A stretch of 37,071 bases of DNA from Spirochaetaceae bacterium bin103 (lineage in GTDB: Bacteria; Spirochaetota; Spirochaetia; SZUA-6; Bin103). Of the stretch, positions 7,583-16,034 are shown one piece after another (position 1 is the first letter of the stretch; every line of letters starts with the position of its first letter). The position numbers and the translations under genes were made by a program. The DNA lies in the NCBI GenBank assembly GCA_002238925.1, contig MPNH01000052.1:1-37071 (forward strand), given 5' to 3'. The notes under the pieces are model-generated. The model was not told the origin of the DNA, made no database searches, and saw only the letters and a list, made by a program, of their open reading frames with translations.

Positions 7583-9250
7583 ATGACCTGTACCGTTCGT
7601 AATTCGCTTGTGCTGCTGCTGGCGCTGATGCTGGCCGCAGCCGGCGCCACGGCCGCGTTTGCCAGTGGTGAGGAAGAGGCCGGCGCCGCAACCATGGGCG
7701 AGCTGTCGCCGCCCGGGGTAGTGCCGATATTCGAGGAGCCGGTCACCATGACGGCGTTCGTGTCCTATACGCGCACCATTCTCGATTTCGAAGCCAACGA
7801 AATGACCAAGTGGATGGAGGAACAGACCAACATTCATTGGGAGTGGGACGCGGTCAACAGCTCCGAGGATGCCAAGGCCAAGTTCACGTTGTTGATGAAC
7901 AGCGGCGCCGAGCTGCCCGACATGATGATGGGCATGCAGATCAGCAACGACGAGAAGCACCTGTACGGCTCCCAGGGGCTGTTCATCCCGCTCAACGACA
8001 TCATCGCCGAGCACGGCCACTACATCAACGACGTGGTCAAGGCGGCGCCGAACTTCCTCAAGGAGAGCGCCGGGCCGGACGGCAACGTGTACGTGCTCAC
8101 CGCCTACGAGGAGTGCTACCACTGCGGCGTGGCGCAGAAGATGTGGATCAACCAGGTGTGGCTGGACAAGCTCGGCCTGGAGATTCCCACCACCACCGAG
8201 GAACTGCGCGAGGTGCTGCGCGCATTCAAGACGCAGGACCCGAATGGCAACGGCGTCGCCGACGAGCTGCCGCTGTCCGGGTTCGCCAACAGCTGGCACA
8301 CGCGCCCGTGGCCGTTCCTGCTGAACGCATTCGTGTACACCGACGACAACAACATGCTCAATGTCCAGGACGGCGAGATCGTGGCCGCCTTCGTGCAGCC
8401 GGAGTGGCGGGAAGGCATGCGCTACGTGCACAGCCTGTTCGCCGAGGGCCTGATCGACGAGGAGATGTTCACCCGCGACCGGTCGTCGCTGGCACCGCTG
8501 GTCGAGGGCGATCCGCCGCGGGTAGGCGCCGGCACGGTCGGCCACCGCGGCATGCTGGGCGCCTGGCGCGGCGGCTACGAGGGCGGCTCCGGAGACTTCC
8601 GCGTGGTGCCCCCGCTGCGCGGGCCGGACGGCCACGCAACCGCCGGCTACTTCCCGTTCGGTCCCAAGACCGGCGACAGCGCCGCCATCACCAAGGACGC
8701 CGACAACCCGGAGGCGATCTACAAGTGGATTGACTTCATGTATTCACGCGAAGCCTCCGTGCGCAACTGGTGGGGCGTGTACGAGGTCGACTGGCGCTGG
8801 GCGGAGCCGGGCGAGGTCGGCATCAACGGCAAGCCGGCGGTGCACACCAACCTGGGCGCCGACGCGGTGTTCCTGGAGCCGCAGCAGACCCAGGCGTGGA
8901 TCCACTCGTCGCCGTTCTTCATGCCGTCCGACCTGTTCGGCGGATCCAGCGGCGATCCCGACGAGTTCAACTACGAAGGCTTCCTGATCGACTCGTCGCA
9001 CGTGTACTACGAGCACCTGCCCGAGGTATGGGTGCCGCGCATGGCGCTCGGCGTCGAGGACGCCAAGACCGTGTCGGAGATCCGCCCGGTGGTGAACGAC
9101 TTCGTCTACGAGTCGGCGGCCAAGTTCGTGACCGGCCGGCTGGACATCAACGACGACAACGACTGGAACAACTTCCTGGCCGAGCTCGACAAGATCGGCC
9201 TGCCCGAGTACCTCGAAATCATGAACGCCACCTACGAGAACTACAAGTAG
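7583..9250 (+). CDS. Extracellular solute-binding protein (LplA-like), importer 1
   Basis: A 555-residue secreted substrate-binding protein. Residues 1-27 form a Sec signal peptide: MTCTVRNS, a leucine/alanine core, then AFA|SGEEE. There is no lipobox cysteine at the cleavage site. An acidic start just after cleavage is common in spirochaete binding proteins. DPNGNGVADE at about 219-228 looks like a calcium-binding EF-hand-like loop, as found in LplA-type proteins of Paenibacillus and relatives. The ligand is probably an oligosaccharide or sugar acid but cannot be read from sequence. It is the last gene of the operon, 40 bases after the second permease, with its own strong ribosome site. A large hairpin follows at 9264-9304. 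Confidence 0.88.
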   Translation: MTCTVRNSLVLLLALMLAAAGATAAFASGEEEAGAATMGELSPPGVVPIFEEPVTMTAFVSYTRTILDFEANEMTKWMEEQTNIHWEWDAVNSSEDAKAKFTLLMNSGAELPDMMMGMQISNDEKHLYGSQGLFIPLNDIIAEHGHYINDVVKAAPNFLKESAGPDGNVYVLTAYEECYHCGVAQKMWINQVWLDKLGLEIPTTTEELREVLRAFKTQDPNGNGVADELPLSGFANSWHTRPWPFLLNAFVYTDDNNMLNVQDGEIVAAFVQPEWREGMRYVHSLFAEGLIDEEMFTRDRSSLAPLVEGDPPRVGAGTVGHRGMLGAWRGGYEGGSGDFRVVPPLRGPDGHATAGYFPFGPKTGDSAAITKDADNPEAIYKWIDFMYSREASVRNWWGVYEVDWRWAEPGEVGINGKPAVHTNLGADAVFLEPQQTQAWIHSSPFFMPSDLFGGSSGDPDEFNYEGFLIDSSHVYYEHLPEVWVPRMALGVEDAKTVSEIRPVVNDFVYESAAKFVTGRLDINDDNDWNNFLAELDKIGLPEYLEIMNATYENYK

Positions 9251-9263
9251 ACGCGTTTTGACA

Positions 9264-9304
9264 CTGATGCGGCGGGGGCAACCAACACGCCCCCGCCGCG
9301 TCAG
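9264..9304. terminator. Long hairpin between convergent genes
   Basis: CTGATGCGGCGGGGGC (9264-9279) pairs with 9289-9304 across a 9-base loop: a 16-bp stem with a single T-G wobble. It lies between the binding protein (plus) and the exporter (minus), so it can serve both directions, and it includes the exporter stop codon. There is no clear T-run on either side, so it is not a textbook intrinsic terminator. Confidence 0.65.
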
Positions 9305-11112
9305 ATAGTCGGTGCCGCGGAATCCGCCCACCTTCGACCGAGCTGTTCCGCGACGAGGGTGCGGTAGCGGCTGCCGTTGGCGAGCAGGTCGGCGGCGGTG
9401 CCGCTCTCGACCACCTGTCCCGCTTCCAGGACCACAACGCGGTCCGCGCGCTCGATGGTGGAGCGGCGGTGGGCGATTACCAGGGCGGTGCGGCCGGACA
9501 GCAGCCGGCCCATCGCCTCCTGGATCAGCGCCTCGGTCTCGGCGTCCACCGACGAGGTGGCCTCGTCCAGAATCAGGATCGGGGCGTCCTTGAGCAGAGC
9601 GCGGGCAATCGCCACCCGCTGGCGCTGGCCGCCGGACAGGCGCACGCCGCGGTCGCCCACCACGGTGTCGTAACCGTCCGGCAGGGCACGGATAAACTGC
9701 TCGGCGTTGGCGGCGCGGGCGGCGGCCTGCAGCGCATCGCCGCCGGCGTCGGGACGCCCGAACAGGATGTTGTCGCGCACGCTGCCGTGGAACAGGAACA
9801 CGTCCTGGCTCACCACCGACACCTGGCGCCGCAGCCAGCCCAGGTCCAGGGTGCGGACGTCGTGACCGCCGACCATCACACGGCCGGAGTCGGGGTCGTA
9901 GAAGCGCGGCACCAGCCGCGTAACGGTGGTCTTGCCGGCGCCGGTGAGGCCGGCAAGCGAGACCACTTCGCCCGGCTCCACGGAAAGGTTGAGGCCGCGC
10001 AGAACCGGCTCGCCGGCCCGGTAGGAGAAGGTCACGCCATCCAGCGCTACCGCCCCGGAGCCGGAGGCCGGCACTACGGCGTTCGGCGGACTGACGATGT
10101 CCGGCTGAACGGCCAGCAGTTCGTCGATGCGCCGGTAGCTGGCCAGGGCACGGAACAGCACCTCGCCGATGTCCGCCAGCTTCAGAAACGGCTGGTAGAT
10201 AAAGGTCAGGTAGGCCAGGAACAGGTACAGGTCGGCCACCTGCAGCTTGCCGCCGAGGGCGGCGGCGCCGCCGGCTCCCACCGCCAGAATCACGCCCAGG
10301 CCGCCGGTCATCTCCACGATGCCGGACGGCAGCAGCGAACGGTGGGTGGCGCGGACGATGTCGTCGCGGTAGTCGCCGGCCAGCCGGCCGACCCGCCGCG
10401 CCTGCTCCGCTTCACGGGTGAACGACTTGATCTCGCTCATCCCCTGCAGGCTGTCCTCCACCAGCGCCACCACCTCGGCGTAGCGCTCGCGCACGCTGCG
10501 CCACTTGCCGCGGATGTTGCGGGTAAGCAGGTAGATCACCAGCGCCGCCACCGGCAGCGGGCTGAGCACCACCAGGGTGAGCAGCGGGTCGATTACCACC
10601 AGCACCACGATCATCGCCAGCGGGATGGCCACCGCCTGCACCAACTCCGGGACGCCGTGCGCGACGAAGTCTTCGAGCGACTCCACGTCGCTCACCGAGC
10701 GGGCGAGCAGGGTGCCGGTGCGGCTGCCGGCGAAGAAGCGGTGCGAGAGCCCCTGCAGGTGGCGGTAGACACGCTGCAGCAGGTCGGCCAGCAGCGCGTA
10801 GGCGGCCTGGTGCGAGGTCATGCCATACAGGTAGCGGGCGGCGCCGCGCAGCACGAACACGCCCACCAGCACGGCAATCACCACGGCCAGCGAGACGCCG
10901 TCCGCGCCACCGGCGGCGGACGTGCCGGTGCCGGCGCCCGGAGCGGCCCCGGCAGATGCGCCGGTGATGGCGGCGATCAGGCGGCGTACGTACAGCGGCG
11001 GGATCAGCGTGGTGGCGGCGAACAGCAGTCCGCTGGCCGCCGACAGCCCGATGAGCAGCTTGTGCCCGCGGAACACATCGGCCACGCGGCTTGGCCTCTG
11101 CGCGCTACTCAC
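9301..11112 (-). CDS. ABC exporter half-transporter, fused membrane and ATPase domains (MsbA/MdlB type)
   Basis: A 603-residue type IV (MsbA-like) half-transporter. Residues 1-330 hold six predicted membrane helices. Residues 355-595 form the ATPase: Walker A GLTGAGKT (388-395), Q-loop Q436, signature LSGGQ (492-496), Walker B ILILDE (512-517) and H-loop H548. All catalytic residues are present, so a homodimer could be active, exporting a lipid, drug or peptide. An Ala/Gly-rich loop of about 25 residues (50-75) sits between helices 1 and 2. GTG 11112 is chosen because the family begins a few residues before RVADVFRGHKLLIGL; the longer frame to 11370 adds unrelated, low-complexity residues. 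It cannot serve as the missing ATPase of the importers because its ATPase is fused to an exporter domain. Confidence 0.87.
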   Translation of the reverse strand: MSSAQRPSRVADVFRGHKLLIGLSAASGLLFAATTLIPPLYVRRLIAAITGASAGAAPGAGTGTSAAGGADGVSLAVVIAVLVGVFVLRGAARYLYGMTSHQAAYALLADLLQRVYRHLQGLSHRFFAGSRTGTLLARSVSDVESLEDFVAHGVPELVQAVAIPLAMIVVLVVIDPLLTLVVLSPLPVAALVIYLLTRNIRGKWRSVRERYAEVVALVEDSLQGMSEIKSFTREAEQARRVGRLAGDYRDDIVRATHRSLLPSGIVEMTGGLGVILAVGAGGAAALGGKLQVADLYLFLAYLTFIYQPFLKLADIGEVLFRALASYRRIDELLAVQPDIVSPPNAVVPASGSGAVALDGVTFSYRAGEPVLRGLNLSVEPGEVVSLAGLTGAGKTTVTRLVPRFYDPDSGRVMVGGHDVRTLDLGWLRRQVSVVSQDVFLFHGSVRDNILFGRPDAGGDALQAAARAANAEQFIRALPDGYDTVVGDRGVRLSGGQRQRVAIARALLKDAPILILDEATSSVDAETEALIQEAMGRLLSGRTALVIAHRRSTIERADRVVVLEAGQVVESGTAADLLANGSRYRTLVAEQLGRRWADSAAPTI

Positions 11113-11391
11113 CTTCGGTCCGCCCCTGAGCCCCACCCCGCCTCCTCGCCCGAGGCGACCGGTGCGCTGCGGTATCGGGCTCGTCGGTCGCGTAGGGACC
11201 GGCACCTGATGGTCCCAAAACCGTGTCCGAAGAACGAACCCTGTGTTCCGGCCTTCAGGTTCGTCGGCGTCACGGAGTGACCGCGCCTGGCTCCACCCTG
11301 CCCGCCTTCCGCATCGCCGCCGGGCCGGCCGGCGCCGGGTGCCATCCGCTGCGAGCAGGACGCCCGCCACCGGCGCCGTGGTGCGCGATTG

Positions 11392-12303
11392 TCATTGGTC
11401 GCCGGCGGCGGCCGCGAGGTGGCGGGCAAGTTGCTCGTGGAAGCGCACTTCGCTGCTGTCCTGCGGCGCGTAGCCGATCACGCGCCGGGCATTGGCGATG
11501 CTCCAGAACGCGTGCGAGTTGCCGCTGATGCCGTAGAACACCTGGAACGGCACCCCGTGCCGGTCGCGGATGTCGGGCGTCTCGATGCTCTTCACGATGA
11601 GCTGCACCAGGTCGCGGCGGCTGATGTACACCGCCAGCCCGCGCCGCACCTGGCGCATGTTGCCGAGTTCGGCGCGCTCCATGTCGGTCTCGCGCGGGCC
11701 GCCGATGCGGATCTGCACGTTTTGGAGCGCCGGCTCGCCGGGACCGCCCTGGGCGAAGATGAATCCCAGGTGCTCGTAGGTGGCCTTGGCCCAGCCGTAG
11801 TAGCCTACCGCGCGCTCCTGCATGGCGGGGGTAACCACGTCGCACTTGCCGTCCAGGATCAGCGGCTCGTAGTAGTCGGCGGCGTGGTTGGAACTGATCA
11901 TCACCACCCGCCGCACGCCCTCCTCGCGCGCCGTCTGGAACACGTTGTAGGCCATTTCCACGTTGGCGAACTCGGCGCGGAACCGTGCTTCGCCCTGCCC
12001 GGCCACCGATGCCGTGATGCCGCCGAGGGAGCTCGGAGCCGGGACGTCCTCGCCGGGATCCGGCGGGCGCACGAAGGCGCAGTGCACGACCGCATCGGCA
12101 CCGGCGAAGTGGGCTCGGTAGGCATCGCGATTCTGCTCCGTCAGATCCGCGGTAACCAGGCCATCCACCGGATTGCCGGCGCGATCTTCCGCGCGCACGT
12201 CCAGTGGCACCAACTCGTAGCGCTCTCGAAGGCCCGGCAGTATCAGGCCGGCGACGTAGCCCGCCGCCCCGGTTACCACCACCCGCCGTCGGACTTCGCG
12301 CAT
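11392..12303 (-). CDS. NAD-dependent epimerase/dehydratase family protein, uronate dehydrogenase-like
   Basis: A 303-residue extended short-chain dehydrogenase. The NAD-binding TGAAGYVAG is at 11-19, the catalytic-serine region ISSNH at 136-140 and the YxxxK motif Y-G-W-A-K at 169-173. SSNH followed by an aromatic-rich stretch, and a C-terminal FWSIANARRVIGYAPQDSSE, resemble uronate dehydrogenases, which oxidise galacturonate or glucuronate to the aldarolactone. That fits the nearby mandelate-racemase-type enolase, but the assignment is inference. It starts two bases after the alcohol dehydrogenase stop codon, so they form an operon read from the promoter at 13487-13515. The 279 bases between this gene and the exporter hold only short hairpins. 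Confidence 0.8.
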   Translation of the reverse strand: MREVRRRVVVTGAAGYVAGLILPGLRERYELVPLDVRAEDRAGNPVDGLVTADLTEQNRDAYRAHFAGADAVVHCAFVRPPDPGEDVPAPSSLGGITASVAGQGEARFRAEFANVEMAYNVFQTAREEGVRRVVMISSNHAADYYEPLILDGKCDVVTPAMQERAVGYYGWAKATYEHLGFIFAQGGPGEPALQNVQIRIGGPRETDMERAELGNMRQVRRGLAVYISRRDLVQLIVKSIETPDIRDRHGVPFQVFYGISGNSHAFWSIANARRVIGYAPQDSSEVRFHEQLARHLAAAAGDQ

Positions 12304-12305
12304 GG

Positions 12306-13406
12306 CTACGGGACCACCACCACGCGCCCGTCGATGCTGCCGGAGTGCAACTCGGCGAACACGTCGTTCACTTCCGCCAGCGGCCGGCGGGCGATCGGCG
12401 GCGGCTCGATGCGGCCGTCGCGGCGCAGCTCGATCAACTCGGCCAGATCCTGCGGCGTGCCCAGGTGGGAGCCGCGGATCGCCAAGAGCCCGTAGATGTA
12501 GTCCGCCACCGACACCTTCAGTTCGCCGCCGAACAGCCCCACCACCACGTGCGTGCCGCCGCGCCGCAGCGAGTCGAGCGCCACCCGCGAAGTCTCCTGC
12601 ATGCCGACGAAGTCGACCGACGCGGCCACCCCGGCGCCGCTCTGCGCCTTGAGCTGACGCCCCGCCTCCGGATCGGAGGTATCGATGGTGGCGTCGGCGC
12701 CGTTGGCCTCGGCCAGCGCCCGCTTCTCGGCGCTGATGTCGGCCACCACGATGCGCGCGTCAGTGATGGCGCGGGCGACGCGCAGCGCGCTCAGGCCCAC
12801 GCCGCCGGCGCCCACCAGCAGCAGGGTGTCGCCGGGGCCGATCCGGCCCAGCGTACCGGAGTCTTCGGGGTTGGTGGTAAGGGCGCGTTTCACGGCCGCG
12901 TACCCGGTGATGCCGGCGCAGGCATAGGTGGCGGCCGCGTCCGCCTCGATACCGTCGTACGGCTGCAGGTAGCGCGGGTGCGGCACCAGCAGGTAGTCGC
13001 TGTAGCCGCCGTCCACGCGCGCGCCGAGGTAGCGGCCGCGCTCGCACAGAATGTCCTCCTCGCGCAGGCACGCCGCGCATTGCCGGCAGCCGACCCACGG
13101 CCACACCACCCGCGGCGCACCGATCGGCACCCCGGCCGCGGCCGGATCGTCCACCTCCGGCCCCACCGCCGCCACCGTGCCGACCGGCTCGTGGCCCAGG
13201 GTCAGCGGTAACTCCACGCCCAGGTCGGCCAACACCCGCTTGCGCCCGCCGCCCATGTCGAAGTAGCCGGTGTGAATGTGCAGGTCGCTGTGGCACACCC
13301 CGCACGCCTGCACCTCCACCAGCACCTCGGTGCCCTGCGGATCCGGCGTCGGGTAGTCACGCCGCTCCAGGGGCTCGCCCCACTCGATTACCTGGTAGCT
13401 GGTCAT
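12306..13406 (-). CDS. Zinc-dependent alcohol dehydrogenase (MDR superfamily)
   Basis: A 366-residue medium-chain dehydrogenase. Catalytic zinc ligands are C38 (GVCHSD) and H72-E73 (GHEPVG), with a probable third cysteine in TYACAG near 163. The structural zinc is held by C107, C110, C113 and C121. The Rossmann motif GAGGVG is at 199-204, and VVADIS ends with an Asp that favours NAD over NADP. It probably oxidises a sugar alcohol or other alcohol; the substrate is not evident. ATG 13406 is chosen because GAGGGGGG lies just upstream and the family starts at this point; the frame open to 13478 is leader sequence. First gene of a two-gene minus-strand operon, divergent from the AraC regulator. 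Confidence 0.88.
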   Translation of the reverse strand: MTSYQVIEWGEPLERRDYPTPDPQGTEVLVEVQACGVCHSDLHIHTGYFDMGGGRKRVLADLGVELPLTLGHEPVGTVAAVGPEVDDPAAAGVPIGAPRVVWPWVGCRQCAACLREEDILCERGRYLGARVDGGYSDYLLVPHPRYLQPYDGIEADAAATYACAGITGYAAVKRALTTNPEDSGTLGRIGPGDTLLLVGAGGVGLSALRVARAITDARIVVADISAEKRALAEANGADATIDTSDPEAGRQLKAQSGAGVAASVDFVGMQETSRVALDSLRRGGTHVVVGLFGGELKVSVADYIYGLLAIRGSHLGTPQDLAELIELRRDGRIEPPPIARRPLAEVNDVFAELHSGSIDGRVVVVP

Positions 13407-13486
13407 GCCCCCCCTCGTTCCCTGGGTAGCTGTCCCTCCCCCGCCTCGATCGTTCTTTCTCATCGCATCGCGTCCCATGGTGCCGG

Positions 13487-13515
13487 ATGATACCCCCCGC
13501 CATTGCGCGCGTCAC
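13487..13515 (-). promoter_or_regulatory. Promoter of the adh-udh-like operon
   Basis: On the minus strand GTGACG (13515-13510) and TATCAT (13492-13487) are exactly 17 bases apart. The -35 is followed by CG, giving GTGACGCG, as in the promoters of the PmoA-family and Gfo/Idh/MocA genes. Confidence 0.5.
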
Positions 13516-13563
13516 GCGGCAGCGGCTGCATCGGCGGCGAATCCGGCGGCGCCGCCGGATTCG

Positions 13564-13572
13564 TGGTACATT
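13564..13572 (+). promoter_or_regulatory. Candidate extended -10 promoter of the AraC regulator
   Basis: TG-G-TACATT at 13564-13572 fits the extended -10 pattern. No -35 is visible. The predicted start near 13579 leaves a 26-base leader. It is divergent from the adh promoter about 50 bases away. Confidence 0.35.
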
Positions 13573-13604
13573 GCCGATTGCACCACCGTTTTTTGGGATC
13601 GCGC

Positions 13605-15911
13605 ATGCAAGCGACACGTCATAAGGGCCGGCTGTTCTATACCTATCTGCTCTCGTTCCTGCTCATCCTCATCGTCCCAGTGATCTTCAGTACGCTGGTG
13701 TTCGGACGCGCCCGTTCCATCCTCAACCAGGAGGCGGGCCGCGCCAACGAGTTGCTGCTGCAGCAGATGAAGTCCTACCTGGACACCATCATGAGCGACG
13801 TCGCCCAGCTCAACTACATCGTCGCCAACCACGGCATGCTCGGCGGCATGCTGTTCGAGTCGCGACCGGTATCGCACGACGAGTACTACCGCGCCTACCG
13901 GGTCGCCAGCGACCTGTTCGACTACGACACCTCCAGCACCGGCAGCGCCGACGTATACGTGTACCTTCCCAAGCTCGACATGGTGATCTCCTCGCGAGGA
14001 TATTTTTCTACCGCCAACTACCAGATGTCGCAGCGATCGTTGCTCGACACCAGCTACCACGCGTGGCTCGGTTCGTTCGCCGGCCTTACCCGGCCGCGCT
14101 TTCGCCCGTCGCAGAGCATGGACCTTGCCGAGGTGGTGCACGACACGGTGGAGATGGTCACCCCGCTGCCGGCGTGGCAACGGTCCGGCGCGCCGCACGG
14201 CTGGCTGGTGGTGCACATCGCCCGCGACCTGTTCCAGCGCATATTCGCCGAGACCGCCTGGACGCCCGACTCGCTGCAACTCGTGTACCACCCGGCACTG
14301 GGCGTGATCGCGGCGTCGGAGAACGTCGGCGACGTGGCCGAGATCGAGGCGGTGGGCACCCGTGTGCTGGAGACGGGAGTGCTGGATCGGGTCACGCTGG
14401 GCGAAACCACTTACGCCGCGCGCGCCCTGCCCTCCGACGTGGTCGACCTGTACTACGTGTCCTTGGTGCCGGGCGCCCTGTACGTGCACCGCTTCGCCGG
14501 GCTCTACCGGTACACGATCCTGGCGCTGGTGGTGTGCGTGGTCATCGCCGGGCTGCTGATCTACTGGCTGGCCTCGATCCGTTACCGGCCGATCCAGGAT
14601 CTGATCGCGCTGGTGAAGCCCGACGCGAACGGCACCCTGACGCTGCGTTCGGACGAATTCGCGCTGATAACCGGTTCCGTGCAGAGCACCTTGAGGGAGG
14701 ATCGACGGTTGCGACAGGAACTGACCCGGTCGCGGCCCCTGCTGTTGCAGAGCTACCTGCGCCGTCTGCTGCGCGACGGAGGCCGGACGCCCGCGATTCA
14801 CGCCCAGTTGCGGCGCTTCGGGTTTACGCTCGCCTACTCGACCATCCACCTGGCGCTGGTGGAAATCGACCGGTCCGGCGCCGTGTCGCGCGAGGCGTTG
14901 GAGCGCTACCTGGACGGCAGCCGGCGGCCCGCCGGAGTGCAGTTCGCGACGATTCCCGACCAGGACGGCGCCACCGGAATGCTGATCAGCACGGCGAACC
15001 CCGATTCCGCGCCGGTGACCGCGCTGCTGGCGGCACTGAAGGGCAGCCTGGAGGAGCACTTCGGCGTCACCTCGGCCATCGGTGTCAGCGAGGCGCACAC
15101 CCTGGACGAAATTGCCCGCCTGTTGCCGGAAGCGCGCGCCGCGCTCGCCTACCGGCTGGTCAAGGGCAGCTCCGCTCCGATTCGCTTCTCGGACGTCATC
15201 ACCACCGGCCACACCTATCACTTCCCGCTGGAGGAGGAGATCAGGCTGATCAACTCGATCAGGTTCGGCAACGACGCCGCCGCCGCCGACATATCGGAGT
15301 CGATCTACGCCGACAACTTCGCGCAGGCGCGGCTCTCGATGGAAATGGCCCGTTGCCTGATGTTCGACCTGATCTCGACCATGATCAAGACCATGGAATC
15401 GCTCCATGCAGACGACCAGGACGCGGAGTTCTGGGCGCGCATCCAGCCGGTCTCGCGCCTGACTGCCTGCCGCTCACTCGAACGGCTGCAGCAGGAGATG
15501 CAGACCATCCTTACCGAGGTGTGCCGCCACGTGCGCGCCGGGCGCACCTCGCATACCGAGCAACTCCGGCAGGCGATTCTCGCATACATCGAACAGCACT
15601 GCGACGAACGCAACCTTGGACCCGACGCGGTCGCCGATCACCTGCATCGCAACAGCGCCTACATCGCGCGTTTCTTCCGCGAACAATTCGGCGTCGGCAT
15701 CAGCAGCTACGTCAAGAACCTGCGCATCGACAAGGCCAAGCGGCTCATCGAGACCACGGACCTCACCGTCCGCGAAATCGCCCACCGGATCGGTTTCGCC
15801 GACAGCAACGCCCTGATCCGAGGCTTCAAGGCCACCGAGGGAATCACGCCGGGTGAGTACAAGGCGGCGCTGCACGACGCGGCGAACGGAACGCAGGGCG
15901 GTGTTGCCTGA
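13605..15911 (+). CDS. Membrane-anchored AraC-family transcriptional regulator (YesN/two-TM sensor type)
   Basis: A 768-residue one-component regulator. A first membrane segment at about 11-33 and a second at about 303-325 enclose an extracellular sensing domain of about 270 residues. A cytoplasmic region follows, then a C-terminal AraC-type double helix-turn-helix, about 658-755 (LGPDAVADHLHRNSAYIARFF and VREIAHRIGFADSNALIRGFK). This layout is typical of regulators next to LplA/LplB/YtcP importers in Paenibacillus and spirochaetes, where external sugar is sensed and the importer induced. It lies 123 bases upstream of importer 2, and phased repeats in that gap may be its binding sites. ATG 13605 is chosen because it immediately precedes the basic residues before the first membrane segment. 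Confidence 0.88.
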   Translation: MQATRHKGRLFYTYLLSFLLILIVPVIFSTLVFGRARSILNQEAGRANELLLQQMKSYLDTIMSDVAQLNYIVANHGMLGGMLFESRPVSHDEYYRAYRVASDLFDYDTSSTGSADVYVYLPKLDMVISSRGYFSTANYQMSQRSLLDTSYHAWLGSFAGLTRPRFRPSQSMDLAEVVHDTVEMVTPLPAWQRSGAPHGWLVVHIARDLFQRIFAETAWTPDSLQLVYHPALGVIAASENVGDVAEIEAVGTRVLETGVLDRVTLGETTYAARALPSDVVDLYYVSLVPGALYVHRFAGLYRYTILALVVCVVIAGLLIYWLASIRYRPIQDLIALVKPDANGTLTLRSDEFALITGSVQSTLREDRRLRQELTRSRPLLLQSYLRRLLRDGGRTPAIHAQLRRFGFTLAYSTIHLALVEIDRSGAVSREALERYLDGSRRPAGVQFATIPDQDGATGMLISTANPDSAPVTALLAALKGSLEEHFGVTSAIGVSEAHTLDEIARLLPEARAALAYRLVKGSSAPIRFSDVITTGHTYHFPLEEEIRLINSIRFGNDAAAADISESIYADNFAQARLSMEMARCLMFDLISTMIKTMESLHADDQDAEFWARIQPVSRLTACRSLERLQQEMQTILTEVCRHVRAGRTSHTEQLRQAILAYIEQHCDERNLGPDAVADHLHRNSAYIARFFREQFGVGISSYVKNLRIDKAKRLIETTDLTVREIAHRIGFADSNALIRGFKATEGITPGEYKAALHDAANGTQGGVA

Positions 15912-15980
15912 TCGGCGACGCAGGTACCGAATCCGATATCGAAACCTCAGCTTTCGGCGATAGACATCCCGACTCGGCGA
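15912..15980 (+). promoter_or_regulatory. Three phased TCGGCGA repeats upstream of importer 2
   Basis: TCGGCGA occurs at 15912-15918, 15954-15960 and 15974-15980, offsets of 42 and 20 bases, close to four and two helical turns. AraC-type proteins often bind direct repeats on one DNA face, so these are candidate sites for the upstream regulator. CGAAA (15940-15944) and TTTCG (15952-15956) also form a small inverted repeat here. Confidence 0.4.
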
Positions 15981-16023
15981 TTTACGGGCGCCCACCGAGC
16001 AGCCATCGTGAATCATTCAACAC

Positions 16024-16029
16024 AGGAGG
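16024..16029 (+). promoter_or_regulatory. Ribosome binding site of the importer 2 binding protein
   Basis: AGGAGG lies 5 bases before ATG 16035. It decides the start: the ATG at 16008 lacks such a site and would place nine extra residues before the signal peptide. Confidence 0.8.
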
Positions 16030-16034
16030 TTGAT

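Noticed and set aside
9301..11112. The exporter as the missing ATPase of the sugar importers
   Set aside because: Its ATPase is fused to an exporter membrane domain; importer ATPases are separate proteins.
11113..11370. N-terminal extension of the ABC exporter
   Set aside because: Low-complexity residues with no relation to exporters; the family starts near GTG 11112.
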